Shown here one piece after another: positions 52,533-62,600 of a DNA stretch of 64,000 nt. How positions within the stretch are numbered: the first letter of the stretch is position 1; the number at the start of each line of letters is the position of its first letter. Both the position numbers and the translations under genes were made by a program. The DNA is from Bacteroidota bacterium (GTDB lineage Bacteria > Bacteroidota > Bacteroidia > UKL13-3), in contig JAIXSO010000047.1 of assembly GCA_027484685.1 (NCBI GenBank), positions 124,001-188,000 of the forward strand, given 5' to 3'. The notes under the pieces were generated by a model. It was not told where the DNA came from. It did no database searches and was given only the letters and a program-made list of their open reading frames with translations.

Positions 52533-55500
52533 ATGTTTTTAAAAGTTATAAAACCATTTCTTTTATTCTATTTTATTGTTAATGGTTTAATAGCTAGTGC
52601 TCAAACAGACTCATTGCTGCAAGCGCAAATGAAGTTTGATTTAGGTTTGGTACGCGATAAAAACAGACATTTATGGCCTTTGGTTTATAAACATAAAACA
52701 CAAGATTATAAAGATTTACAGCTGTTATTTACCATTTATAGAAATTACCAATCGTATAGTAATCCTTCTAGGCATAACCATATTTTACCTTTTTATTGGT
52801 ACGATAGCAATGCTGCCATTAAAGATGTAAGAATTGGCACCTTATTTTATCCTAACTTATTCAGAATAATAAGCGATACCAGCAATCAAAGTAAATCGTT
52901 TAGGTTTTTGGAATTAGCACCTGAAATTAGTCTGTTAAACGTTACAAAATCTAAAACAGGCTTACTTACTCAAAACAACTTTTTCTTTTTTATTTGGGGC
53001 AAAAACGATGTGCTGAATCAAAAAAGTAACTTCGTTGTTTTTCCAATTTATTGGTATTATAATAACAAATACAGAACTTCTAACACCCTTTTTCCAATTT
53101 ATAAATATGTAAAAATAAAAGATGTGAAGGAGCAAAAATTTACTTTTTACCCTGCACTTTATTTTTATAAAAAAGACGATCAAGTAGTTCGTCACTCGCT
53201 TGGATTGGTATTTTACACCAAAAAGTATGATAAAGGAATGGCTCGAAAAACAGTATTATTCCCAATATTGTTTAGCAATTTTAATACTGAATTTAAAAAG
53301 TTTACGCTTATACCGTTATTACATTATGACAAAGTAAAATCCAATAACAAATTAAATTTAGGAATAACACCTTTGTTTTGGCATAAAAGCACCAACTATT
53401 CAAACCGAAATATATTGTTTCCAATTTATTGGCAAAAAAGCGAAACCTATTCCAACGATTCATCAAGAAGAACATTTTTAGCGCCAGTTTACTACAGTAA
53501 GGTAAATCCTATTGAGAAAAAAAAGTACTATATACCATTGGTTTGGTTCGATAGAACTTTAAACGACACTTCCTTAACTATTATTCCAATGTTTTATAGT
53601 AGTAAAAACTATGCAAATATATACCACACTTTATTGCCTTTTTATTTTTATAAAAACAATTATTTTACCCAAACAAAAACCATAGCAATAACACCTTTTT
53701 ATTGGCAAAATAAGGCAGAAAACTATAGTAATTATTGGCTTATTCCTTTTTGGAACAGAGTTAGTTTTATTACCAAAACCGACACCTTTTTTAAACAAAA
53801 CTTTTATCCATTGGTGTATTATAAATCGAATAAAAACATCAATCGTTTAACTTTTTTTCCTTTATTTTACCAAAGTAAAAACAAACAAAGTTTAAGCAAT
53901 AACACCTATATTTTTCCTAACTACCTAAGTGTAACCGATACGCTTAGCAAGTTTAAAACCATTTTACCCATTTATTATTATAATAAAAATAAAGAGGCTA
54001 AAAGCCACGTATTATTACCAATTTGGTTTTACAAAAAAACTTTTGAAGCTGACGATACCACCAAATCGAATTTGATATTGCCCATTTATTATGGCTATAA
54101 AAGTAAGAAAGAAAGCACCACTCTTTTATTGCCCATCTATTATAAAAACAAATACCATTATCAAATTTGGAACGAAAAAACAATTGCCTTGTTCCCTATT
54201 TATTTTAGAAATAAAGTGGATGGAAGAAGTAGTACTTTGGGTATAACACCTTTATATTGGTCGTATTACAAAATTGATAGTACTTTAAAAACATTTGAAA
54301 ATTACCATACTCTATTTCCTATTTGGTGGCAAAAATCGGTTACCAAACATAATTTTACTACTCAAAGTAATACCATTTTACCTATTTATTTTTCTAAAAC
54401 AGAAGGACGTTATAAGCACCAAGTTTTGTTTCCAATTATTTGGAAATACCAAGATACAACTTACTTAAACAGCTTTAAAAGTTTAACTGTTTTTCCGTTT
54501 TACCAAAGTTATAAATTGGCAGATAACAGCTACAAACTAAATGCTTACACGCCTTTGGTTTGGAATATTAAAAGTACCAACAAAAAACAGTTGGTAATAT
54601 TTCCATTAGTATGGACTAATACCCAAAAACTAACTTACGATACCATAAAAAATACGGTAGTCTTCCCTATTTATTGGCGACATACAAGCCGTTTTTATAA
54701 CAATACTACTTTGTTTCCATTCTATTGGAATTTAAATAATGATAGACGTAAAGCTTTAACCATTTTACCTGTTTATTTTAAAAAGCATGACCTTATTACA
54801 CAAACCAAATCTTTGGTTATAGCACCTATTTATTTCAGTAAAAAAGATTCGAACCAAAGTGCCAAAGTTGTATTTCCATTATGGTATTATTTAAAAAATG
54901 ATTCCGTTCAAAGCAAAACATTGTTTCCGTTTTGGTGGTATAAAAATGCAACTGTTAATGGCGTAAAAACTAAAAGCAACGATATTTTTCCTATTTATTT
55001 TTCAAAAACAGAAGGTGCTTACAAACACCAAGTTTTGTTTCCTATAGTTTGGAAATACAAAGATTCTACTTATAGAAACTTAACCATTTTCCCAATTTAC
55101 CATAACTATAAGCTAGTTGATAACAGTTACAAATTAACAGCCTACACACCTTTGGTTTGGAAAGTAAAAAGTGCTAATGAAAATAAATTGGTGCTGTTTC
55201 CTGTAGTATGGAATTTTAAAAATATAACTGCCAACGATACTTTAAAAAACTCCATTTTGTTTCCGTTTTATTGGGATTATAAAAGTAAAAATGAACACAA
55301 TACCACTATTTTCCCATTGTATTGGAGCTACAAAAATAAAGAACGCAAAGCTTTAACTATTTTCCCTTTGGTGTATTTAATCACCAATACTAAAGATAGC
55401 GTTACTACCAAATATTCAAATGTTTTACCAATATACTTTAAAACTAAAAATAGTAACTATACCAACTTATCAGTTTTGCCAGTGTTTTATAAAAAAACCA

Positions 55501-58025
55501 ATTTGTTAACACAAACCAAAAGCTTGGTTGTAGTACCAGTTTATTTTAGCAAAAAAGATTCAAACCAAAGTTATCATGTAGTATTTCCATTATGGTATCA
55601 GTTTAAAAACGATTCAATACAAACCAAAACTTTGTTTCCATTTTGGTGGTATAAAAATGCAACTGTTAACGGCATAAAAACCAAAAGCAACGATATTATT
55701 CCAATTTATTTTTCTAAAACAGAAGGAACTTACAAGCACAAAGTTTTATTTCCTATTGTTTGGAAATACCTAGACACTAGTTATAAAAGTTTAACGTTAT
55801 TTCCGCTTTACCAAAACTATGCACTTACAGATGGTAGCTATCAACTAAAGGCTTATACACCCTTGGTTTGGAAAACAACTAGAACAAATGGTAATGCTTT
55901 AACTGTTCTGCCTTTTTATTATAGTAAAAAAGATTCGAACCAAAGTTATCACATCGTGTTTCCATTATGGTATCAGTTTAAAAACGATTCAATACAGACC
56001 AAAACTTTGTTTCCATTTTGGTGGTATAAAAATGCAACTGTTAATGGTATAAAAACCAAAAGCAACGATATTATTCCAATTTATTTTTCTAAAACAGAAG
56101 GAACTGACAAACATAAAATTTGGTTTCCTATAGTTTGGAAATACCAAGACACCAATTATAAAAGCTTAACTGTATTTCCGCTTTACCAAAAGTATAAGCT
56201 TATTGATGGTAGCTATCAACTAAAAGCTTTTACACCTTTGGTTTGGAAAACAACTCGTATTAATGGAAGTGCCTTAACAGTTTTTCCAATTTATTTTAGT
56301 AAAAAAGATTCAAACCAAAGTTCAAAAGTTCTTTTTCCAATAGTTTGGACCAATAAAAAATTTACCAAAACAGATACACTTAAAAGTTTAGTAGTATTCC
56401 CAATTTATTGGAACTATAAAAGCAAAGCCAATCAATTAACACGACTAAATGTTTTACCTTTTTACTTTAGTTTAAAAGATAAAAACAAAAATAATAAAGT
56501 GGTTTTACCGCTATGGTGGAGTTATAAAAACAAGTTTGATACCACTCAATTATTTATTCCATTATACTTAAAACACATTGACAATAAAGGAAATAGAACT
56601 ACTGGCATAACCCCACTTTATTGGCAAGTTAAAAACAAAAATTATACAAGAAATACCTTATTTCCAATTTGGTGGAGTAAAACCAATTTAACCAATAGCA
56701 CTAAAATACTTTTGCCTTTATGGTATTATAAAACCGATACCAATGGAAGCCATAAAACAGTTGGTATTACTCCTTTGTATTGGTATCATAAAAACAAATC
56801 CTATGTAACGAATACCCTTTACCCTATTTGGTTCACTACTAAAGATAGTAATTACTATTCCAACTTTTTGTTTCCATTGTTTAACTTTCAAAAAAAACCA
56901 AATTTAGTTAAGCTTCATATTTATCCATTCGTTTATAGTTCAGTAACTCCTAAACTTAAATATTTCTTGTTATTTCCATTGTATTACAACGAAACCAAAA
57001 GAGAGCTTGGACAAACCAATAAGTTAACCATGCTTACTCCTTTGATTTGGATTACTAAAGATTCAACCCATAATCTAGATTACAGTTGGAGAATTTTACC
57101 ACTATTTACTCATAAATATTTTAAAGACGATAACTACAGCAAAACTAGTAATTCGCTTTTCCCGCTTTATTTTAATGTTGTTAAACGAGATAGTAATACT
57201 GTAACTAATAAAGAACATATCTTATTTCCAATAGTTTGGAGCTTTACATCAACCAATTCAAAATGGTTCACCTTTGTTCCATTAATGCATTATAATAAAA
57301 ACCAAACAAGTAGAAACTTGGCTATTACTCCCCTATTTTGGAGTATAAATAATGCTAAAAAACAACAAAATTTACTGTGGCCTTTATATAACTACAATCG
57401 TTTTAAAGACAATAGAAATACCCGTTTTAACATAGCCTATGTACTTTTTAGGTATCAAAAAACCAATAAAGTAAAAGCATGGAGTATTGCCTGGCCTTTG
57501 GTTCAGCGTATTAAAGGTGATAATTACAGTTATTTTCATGCTGCGCCAATTGTTTGGTATAAAAAGTCGGACAGCATGAATTATTTATCTATTCAGCCAC
57601 TGTTTTTTAGCCAAAAAACCAATGAATACAAACGTTTTCAATTACTTTGGCAACTGTATAGTTACAGAAAAACATTTAACATAAAAACTACAAACAGCTT
57701 TTTATGGCGTACTTTTTATAACACCAAATACACCAATGGCGACTACGAAAACCGATTGTTATACAAACTGTATGTAAACAATAAAAAAGACAGCAGCACC
57801 GAAAAAACTTTACTGCCACTTTACAGCATCGAAAAACAAAAAAATGGTGATTATTACAAAGGGTATTTTTTAAGCATTTATCAAAAAACCAAAACGCAAA
57901 TACCTAATACCAACCACTACTATTTAGAAGAAAAAATATTTTGGTTTTTACGTTTACGAAGTAACTTCAATTACCTAAAACAAAAAGGCATTGTTACTGA
58001 TAGAAAATCTTTGATTCAGAAATAG
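52533..58025 (+). CDS. Giant secreted repeat protein of unknown function
   Basis: The 1830-residue protein has a signal peptide (ending ASAQ) and then about 80 units of roughly 20 residues, each with a strand core of the type TLFPIYW or VLFPIVW and a polar Lys/Asn/Ser-rich turn. A proline follows the first hydrophobic pair in nearly every unit. Larger blocks of 125 residues are tandem near 55548-56297. There is no lipobox, T9SS tail or familiar domain. The aromatic strand pattern may form a long beta-structure or a barrel; I recognise no family. It begins 16 bases after the YafQ toxin gene, so it may share its transcript. Confidence 0.85.
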   Translation: MFLKVIKPFLLFYFIVNGLIASAQTDSLLQAQMKFDLGLVRDKNRHLWPLVYKHKTQDYKDLQLLFTIYRNYQSYSNPSRHNHILPFYWYDSNAAIKDVRIGTLFYPNLFRIISDTSNQSKSFRFLELAPEISLLNVTKSKTGLLTQNNFFFFIWGKNDVLNQKSNFVVFPIYWYYNNKYRTSNTLFPIYKYVKIKDVKEQKFTFYPALYFYKKDDQVVRHSLGLVFYTKKYDKGMARKTVLFPILFSNFNTEFKKFTLIPLLHYDKVKSNNKLNLGITPLFWHKSTNYSNRNILFPIYWQKSETYSNDSSRRTFLAPVYYSKVNPIEKKKYYIPLVWFDRTLNDTSLTIIPMFYSSKNYANIYHTLLPFYFYKNNYFTQTKTIAITPFYWQNKAENYSNYWLIPFWNRVSFITKTDTFFKQNFYPLVYYKSNKNINRLTFFPLFYQSKNKQSLSNNTYIFPNYLSVTDTLSKFKTILPIYYYNKNKEAKSHVLLPIWFYKKTFEADDTTKSNLILPIYYGYKSKKESTTLLLPIYYKNKYHYQIWNEKTIALFPIYFRNKVDGRSSTLGITPLYWSYYKIDSTLKTFENYHTLFPIWWQKSVTKHNFTTQSNTILPIYFSKTEGRYKHQVLFPIIWKYQDTTYLNSFKSLTVFPFYQSYKLADNSYKLNAYTPLVWNIKSTNKKQLVIFPLVWTNTQKLTYDTIKNTVVFPIYWRHTSRFYNNTTLFPFYWNLNNDRRKALTILPVYFKKHDLITQTKSLVIAPIYFSKKDSNQSAKVVFPLWYYLKNDSVQSKTLFPFWWYKNATVNGVKTKSNDIFPIYFSKTEGAYKHQVLFPIVWKYKDSTYRNLTIFPIYHNYKLVDNSYKLTAYTPLVWKVKSANENKLVLFPVVWNFKNITANDTLKNSILFPFYWDYKSKNEHNTTIFPLYWSYKNKERKALTIFPLVYLITNTKDSVTTKYSNVLPIYFKTKNSNYTNLSVLPVFYKKTNLLTQTKSLVVVPVYFSKKDSNQSYHVVFPLWYQFKNDSIQTKTLFPFWWYKNATVNGIKTKSNDIIPIYFSKTEGTYKHKVLFPIVWKYLDTSYKSLTLFPLYQNYALTDGSYQLKAYTPLVWKTTRTNGNALTVLPFYYSKKDSNQSYHIVFPLWYQFKNDSIQTKTLFPFWWYKNATVNGIKTKSNDIIPIYFSKTEGTDKHKIWFPIVWKYQDTNYKSLTVFPLYQKYKLIDGSYQLKAFTPLVWKTTRINGSALTVFPIYFSKKDSNQSSKVLFPIVWTNKKFTKTDTLKSLVVFPIYWNYKSKANQLTRLNVLPFYFSLKDKNKNNKVVLPLWWSYKNKFDTTQLFIPLYLKHIDNKGNRTTGITPLYWQVKNKNYTRNTLFPIWWSKTNLTNSTKILLPLWYYKTDTNGSHKTVGITPLYWYHKNKSYVTNTLYPIWFTTKDSNYYSNFLFPLFNFQKKPNLVKLHIYPFVYSSVTPKLKYFLLFPLYYNETKRELGQTNKLTMLTPLIWITKDSTHNLDYSWRILPLFTHKYFKDDNYSKTSNSLFPLYFNVVKRDSNTVTNKEHILFPIVWSFTSTNSKWFTFVPLMHYNKNQTSRNLAITPLFWSINNAKKQQNLLWPLYNYNRFKDNRNTRFNIAYVLFRYQKTNKVKAWSIAWPLVQRIKGDNYSYFHAAPIVWYKKSDSMNYLSIQPLFFSQKTNEYKRFQLLWQLYSYRKTFNIKTTNSFLWRTFYNTKYTNGDYENRLLYKLYVNNKKDSSTEKTLLPLYSIEKQKNGDYYKGYFLSIYQKTKTQIPNTNHYYLEEKIFWFLRLRSNFNYLKQKGIVTDRKSLIQK
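55548..56297 (+). repeat. Two tandem 375-bp repeats within the giant gene
   Basis: The segment starting AGCAAAAAAGATTC at 55548 recurs at 55923 and 56298, exactly 375 bases (125 codons) apart. The first 180 bases or so are nearly identical between 55548 and 55923. An older relative of the block starts at 54837. Each block carries seven of the 20-residue units. The match in third codon positions implies recent duplication or conversion. Confidence 0.88.
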
Positions 58026-58497
58026 GTTGATTGTTTAGAGGGTTGAGAAGGTTTAGTGAGTTTGACTAGTTAGTTGTTGCGGGTTACGTGTTGTTTGTTT
58101 TATGCTAAATTGTTCAGCATCTTGTTGTAAATTTATTGATTACAGATTTTACACTCCGAAATCAACACTCCGAATTCCGCATTTCTTTCATTCCGCAGGC
58201 ATCTTCCTGAATTAACAAAAACCTTTCTATTAATTATTTAGCAATTTTAGTTTTGATGGTTAAATAAATCTCCATAAAACTATCAATTTCCTATAAATAT
58301 TAATACTTCGGGTTTTATTGAAATCTTAAACGGATAGCAGAACATGCTTTCAAACAAATTTCCATCAACTTTACAAATGCTGAATAATACGGTTCACGAA
58401 TCTGTCAATTCAGTAAGCCATTTTGCCAACTCGGTTTAATTCCAAAACAATACCCTTATGCTATAAATAGTTTTGCCTCAGTAATTAATAAAAACTG
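58026..58497. other. Intergenic region before the efflux genes
   Basis: These 472 bases contain no convincing ORF. They start with a GTTTAGAGGGTTGAGAAGG low-complexity stretch and should contain the promoter of the efflux operon. I see no clear palindromic operator and no linked TetR-type regulator gene. Confidence 0.5.
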
Positions 58498-59616
58498 ATG
58501 CAAAGTATGAAACAAATTAAAAGTTATTTAGTACCAATTTTGGTGTTAGCAGGCGTAATCACATTGATTGCCTATACCCTTACAAAAAACACCAATAAGG
58601 CAAACGATGAAATTAAAGCCGAACAAAAAGAAGTACCATTTATTGTAAATGCAATGTATGCCAAGTATTCTGGGCGGCAAGCAAGTATTCCTTTTCGTGG
58701 ACAAGTGGAACCTCGTAACACTTTCACATTATACAGCGAATCCGAAGGAAAAGTTATTCAATCTGCCATTATATTGGGTAATAAGGTAAATAAAGGGCAA
58801 AATATTTTGAGTATTGATGCCTCTTTGCGTAGTGCCAATAAAAATATTTTAGAACAAAATATACGTAAGGCTCAGCTTGATTATGATATTGCAAAAAAGA
58901 ACTTCATTAGGTACACAAATTTACTTCAAAACGGCAATACCTCAACAGCAGAGTACGAAAATGTAAAAGCACAGTTTGATGCAGCCGAAGTGCAATTAAA
59001 AGTTGGAGAACAACAACTTCAAACAGCAAAAATTCAAGTAAATCAAACCAAAGTTATTGCTCCTTCAGCGGGTGTAATTGTAGAGAAAAAAGTTAATCAA
59101 GGTGATTATGTGCAACCCGGCACTCCCTTAGGAACCTTAATTGACAATGTTTTAATAGTAAAATGTTTTGTACCTGATTATGTCTATTTACAAGCAAAAA
59201 AAGGGCAGCAAGTTAAAATATTAGCAGATGCTTTTCCAGAAAAACCTATACTAGGTAATATTCAAACCCTTGTACCCTACGCCAACGAATCTAAACTATA
59301 TTTAATCGAAATTTCCTTTTCATCTAAAGAGGAATTATTTGCAGGGAATGGAGTACAAGTAATGTTTCCAAACGATAATAAGTCAACTTCACTGCTCATA
59401 CCTCGCACCGCTTTATTGGGCGATTTTAATAACCCTTCAGTTTACATCATCAATTCTAATAAGCAACCAGAAAAAAAATCAATTGTGCTTGGTAAAGCCA
59501 TAGAAAACTTTGTAGAAGTAACAAAAGGATTGAAAGAAAATGATTTAGTTATTACCAATGGACAAAGCAATATAGAGCCAGGTAAAGTTTTATCCGATTT
59601 TAAAATAGTTCAGTAA
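58498..59616 (+). CDS. RND efflux periplasmic adaptor (MFP)
   Basis: The 372-residue protein (start could also be Met4, 58507) has an N-terminal membrane anchor (about 8-27) but no lipobox. A lipoyl-type half (SEGKVIQSAIILGNKVNKGQ), a helical hairpin (about 110-185), the second lipoyl half (VIAPSAGVIVEKKVNQGDYV), and beta-barrel and membrane-proximal domains follow. It links the inner-membrane pump to the outer-membrane duct. The pump gene begins 28 bases downstream, so the pair forms an operon with the RND-TolC fusion. Confidence 0.92.
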   Translation: MQSMKQIKSYLVPILVLAGVITLIAYTLTKNTNKANDEIKAEQKEVPFIVNAMYAKYSGRQASIPFRGQVEPRNTFTLYSESEGKVIQSAIILGNKVNKGQNILSIDASLRSANKNILEQNIRKAQLDYDIAKKNFIRYTNLLQNGNTSTAEYENVKAQFDAAEVQLKVGEQQLQTAKIQVNQTKVIAPSAGVIVEKKVNQGDYVQPGTPLGTLIDNVLIVKCFVPDYVYLQAKKGQQVKILADAFPEKPILGNIQTLVPYANESKLYLIEISFSSKEELFAGNGVQVMFPNDNKSTSLLIPRTALLGDFNNPSVYIINSNKQPEKKSIVLGKAIENFVEVTKGLKENDLVITNGQSNIEPGKVLSDFKIVQ

Positions 59617-59644
59617 AACCCCACCCTTTAAATTTTTTAAGAAA

Positions 59645-62600
59645 ATGTCAATCACAGAAATCGCCATAAAGCGTCCAATATTATTTATAGTTCTCTTTTT
59701 AATAATTACAGGTTTTGGCATCATGTCATACAAAAACCTAAAGTATGAGTTATTACCAGATTTGGTTACGCCATATGTTACCGTTATTACAGAATATCCG
59801 GGAGCCTCACCTAAGGAAGTAGAAGATGCTATCACAAAAAAGGTAGAAGAATCAGTTGCTAGTGTTAGCAAAATAAAACGTGTAAGCTCGCAATCTTCAG
59901 AGGATCTTTCTGTTGTTACCATTGAATTTACGCCTGATGTAGATGTAAACCAAGCAGCACAAGAAACCCAAAGAGCAGTTAGTAAGGTAATACCAGAATT
60001 TCCTGCTAATGTAAAACTACCTTCCATTGAAAAATACAATGTAAATGATTTGCCTGTATTACGAATTGGAGTTACTAGCAATTTGACAGAAACAGAACTG
60101 TTTAAACTAGTAAAAGACGATATAAAAATACGCTTAAACCAAGTTAAAAACATAGGGCAAACTAAAATTATTGGAGGAGCAAGCCGAGAAGTAAATGTAG
60201 CAGTTATTCCAGAAAAATTGGCTTATTATCAAATATCAATTGCAGAAATTACCGAAGCAATAAGTAAGTACAATAGCAATGTTCCTTTGGGTAATGTAAA
60301 AGACTATGATTTGGATATTGGACTCAGGTTAAATTTAAAAGCAGATAATATAGAAGGTTTATACAATATTCCTATTCGCAGTAATTCAAATACAGGGACA
60401 ATTTACCTTAAAGACCTTGCACAAATACATGATCAAGCCAAAGAACCAAGCGTTTTTGCAAGGGTGAATCGTAAAAATTCAATTGGTTTATTTATAACCA
60501 AACAAACAGGTTCTAATGCAGTAGAACTTTCAGAAGGGGTAAGAAATGCTTTGACAGAATTAGAGAAAACCCATGCAAATAAAGATTTAAAATTTACCAT
60601 AACGCAAGATAGTAGCGAGTTTACGGTTCAGGCAGCTAATGCAGTATATAAAGACTTTTTCATTGCTTTATTCTTAGTGGCAATTGTGATGTTGGTTTTT
60701 TTACATAGCCTACGCAATGCATTGATTGTAATGCTTGCCATACCAACCTCTTTAATGACATCTTTTATTGTCATGTATTTTATGGGATATACCCTTAACC
60801 TAATGACATTACTTGCAATGAGTTTGGTTATTGGAATTTTGGTGGATGATAGTATTGTGGTGCTTGAAAACATCTATCGCCATTTGGAAATGGGCAAAGA
60901 CAAGGTAAAAGCATCATTAGATGGAAGAAATGAAATTGGATTTGCGGCTCTTTCAATTACACTTGTTGATGTAGTTGTTTTCTTACCTTTATTTTTTATA
61001 CCTGGCTTGGTAGGGAGTTTAGTAAAACAATTTTCCCTTGTAATTGTAGTTTCTACTTTAACTAGCTTGTTGGTGTCTTTTACACTTACACCAATGATTG
61101 CTTCCAGATTTGCTAAGTTAGAAACACCTAACCCCAATACCTTTTTTGGAAGAATAAGCCATTTTTTAGAGCATTTAATAAAACGACTTACTGATTGGTA
61201 TGTAGTTAAATTAATGTGGTGTTTAAAACACAAAGCAATAACAATAACAGTAACCATTGGTATTTTGTTTGGATCGTTTGGATTAATAAGTGGTGGTTTT
61301 GTAGGTTCAGAGTTTGCCCCTTCAACCGACAAAGGTGAGTTATCGCTTTTAATAAACTTACAACCAGGCACCAAACTTTCGGATACCCACGAAGCGGTAA
61401 AAGAAATAGAAGAAAAAATAAAAAACTTGCCCGAAATAGAGCGGGTATTTAGCACTGTGGGTTATCAATCTAGTAGCAATGGAGAATCATTTAGCCCAAA
61501 TGCTGCCGCCATAAATGTATCTCTGGTGCCTGCTAGCAAAAGAACAAAATCATTAAAAGAAATAGGCAGGCAAATTCGCAATACAGCCATGACTGTTCCA
61601 AACATAAAAGCACGAGTTTCGCCAGTAGGATTATTAGGAGCTGATGATTCACCAATTATATTGGTAATAAAAAGCGAAAACAGAGACAGTTTAGTTGTTG
61701 CAGCAAATAGACTTTTAGATTATGTTAGAACCATAGAAGGTACATTTAATACCCGACTTTCCACTGAATTAGGCAAAGCCGAATTTGAATTGGTGGTAGA
61801 TAAAGAAAAAGCGGCATTATTGGGAGTAAATGTAGAAAATATAGGTTTTGTTTTACGTAATGCCATAAACGGATTTGAAGATTTAAAGCTTAAAACAAGC
61901 TCAGGAGAAGTAAATATGAAAATTCAGTTTAAAGCTGAAAATCGTGATGCTACAGATAAAATACCATATTATGCTGTGCAGAACGAGGCGGGTCAATTGG
62001 TGTACCTCAATCAATTTACCTCTACCAGACTTATATCTTCGGCAAGCACATTAGAACGCAGAAATAAGCAAAGTAGTATTTCTGTTATATCGCAAGTAAG
62101 TGGTAAATCGGTAGGCGATGTTGGGGAGGAGATTAGAGCAAATATTGCTAAAGCGGCTATTCCAAACAATGTTATTCTTTCATACGAAGGCGATTTAGAA
62201 CTACAAGACGATTCGTTTGGAAAATTAGGATTGGCTTTACTTACCTCGTTTTTGCTTATTTATCTCATCATGGTATCGCTTTACAACAATTGGAGTTATC
62301 CGTTTGTAGTGCTTTTCTCTATTCCAGTCGCTCTTATAGGTGCTTTATTAGCACTCGCTCTTACCGCAAAAAGTCTTAATGTATTTAGCATTTTTGGATT
62401 AATTATGATGATGGGTTTAGTTGCTAAAAATGCCATTTTATTGGTTGACAGAACTAACGAAGCGCGAGCCGAAGGCATGAACCTAACAGATGCTATTTTA
62501 AATGCAGGGCAAACCAGAATGCGCCCTATTTTGATGACCACCTTAGCAATGGTAATTGGAATGATGCCTATAGCATTTGCAAAAGGTGCAGGGGCTGAAC

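Noticed and set aside
55548-56297. Assembly artefact as sole explanation of the 375-bp tandem
   Set aside because: The copies differ at many bases and merge into an older, more diverged repeat series, so most of the structure is real; the exact copy number is still uncertain.
59590-61455. Minus-strand ORFs opposite the RND pump
   Set aside because: The plus-strand frame is open for 1452 codons and matches an RND pump throughout; the opposite frames are its shadow.
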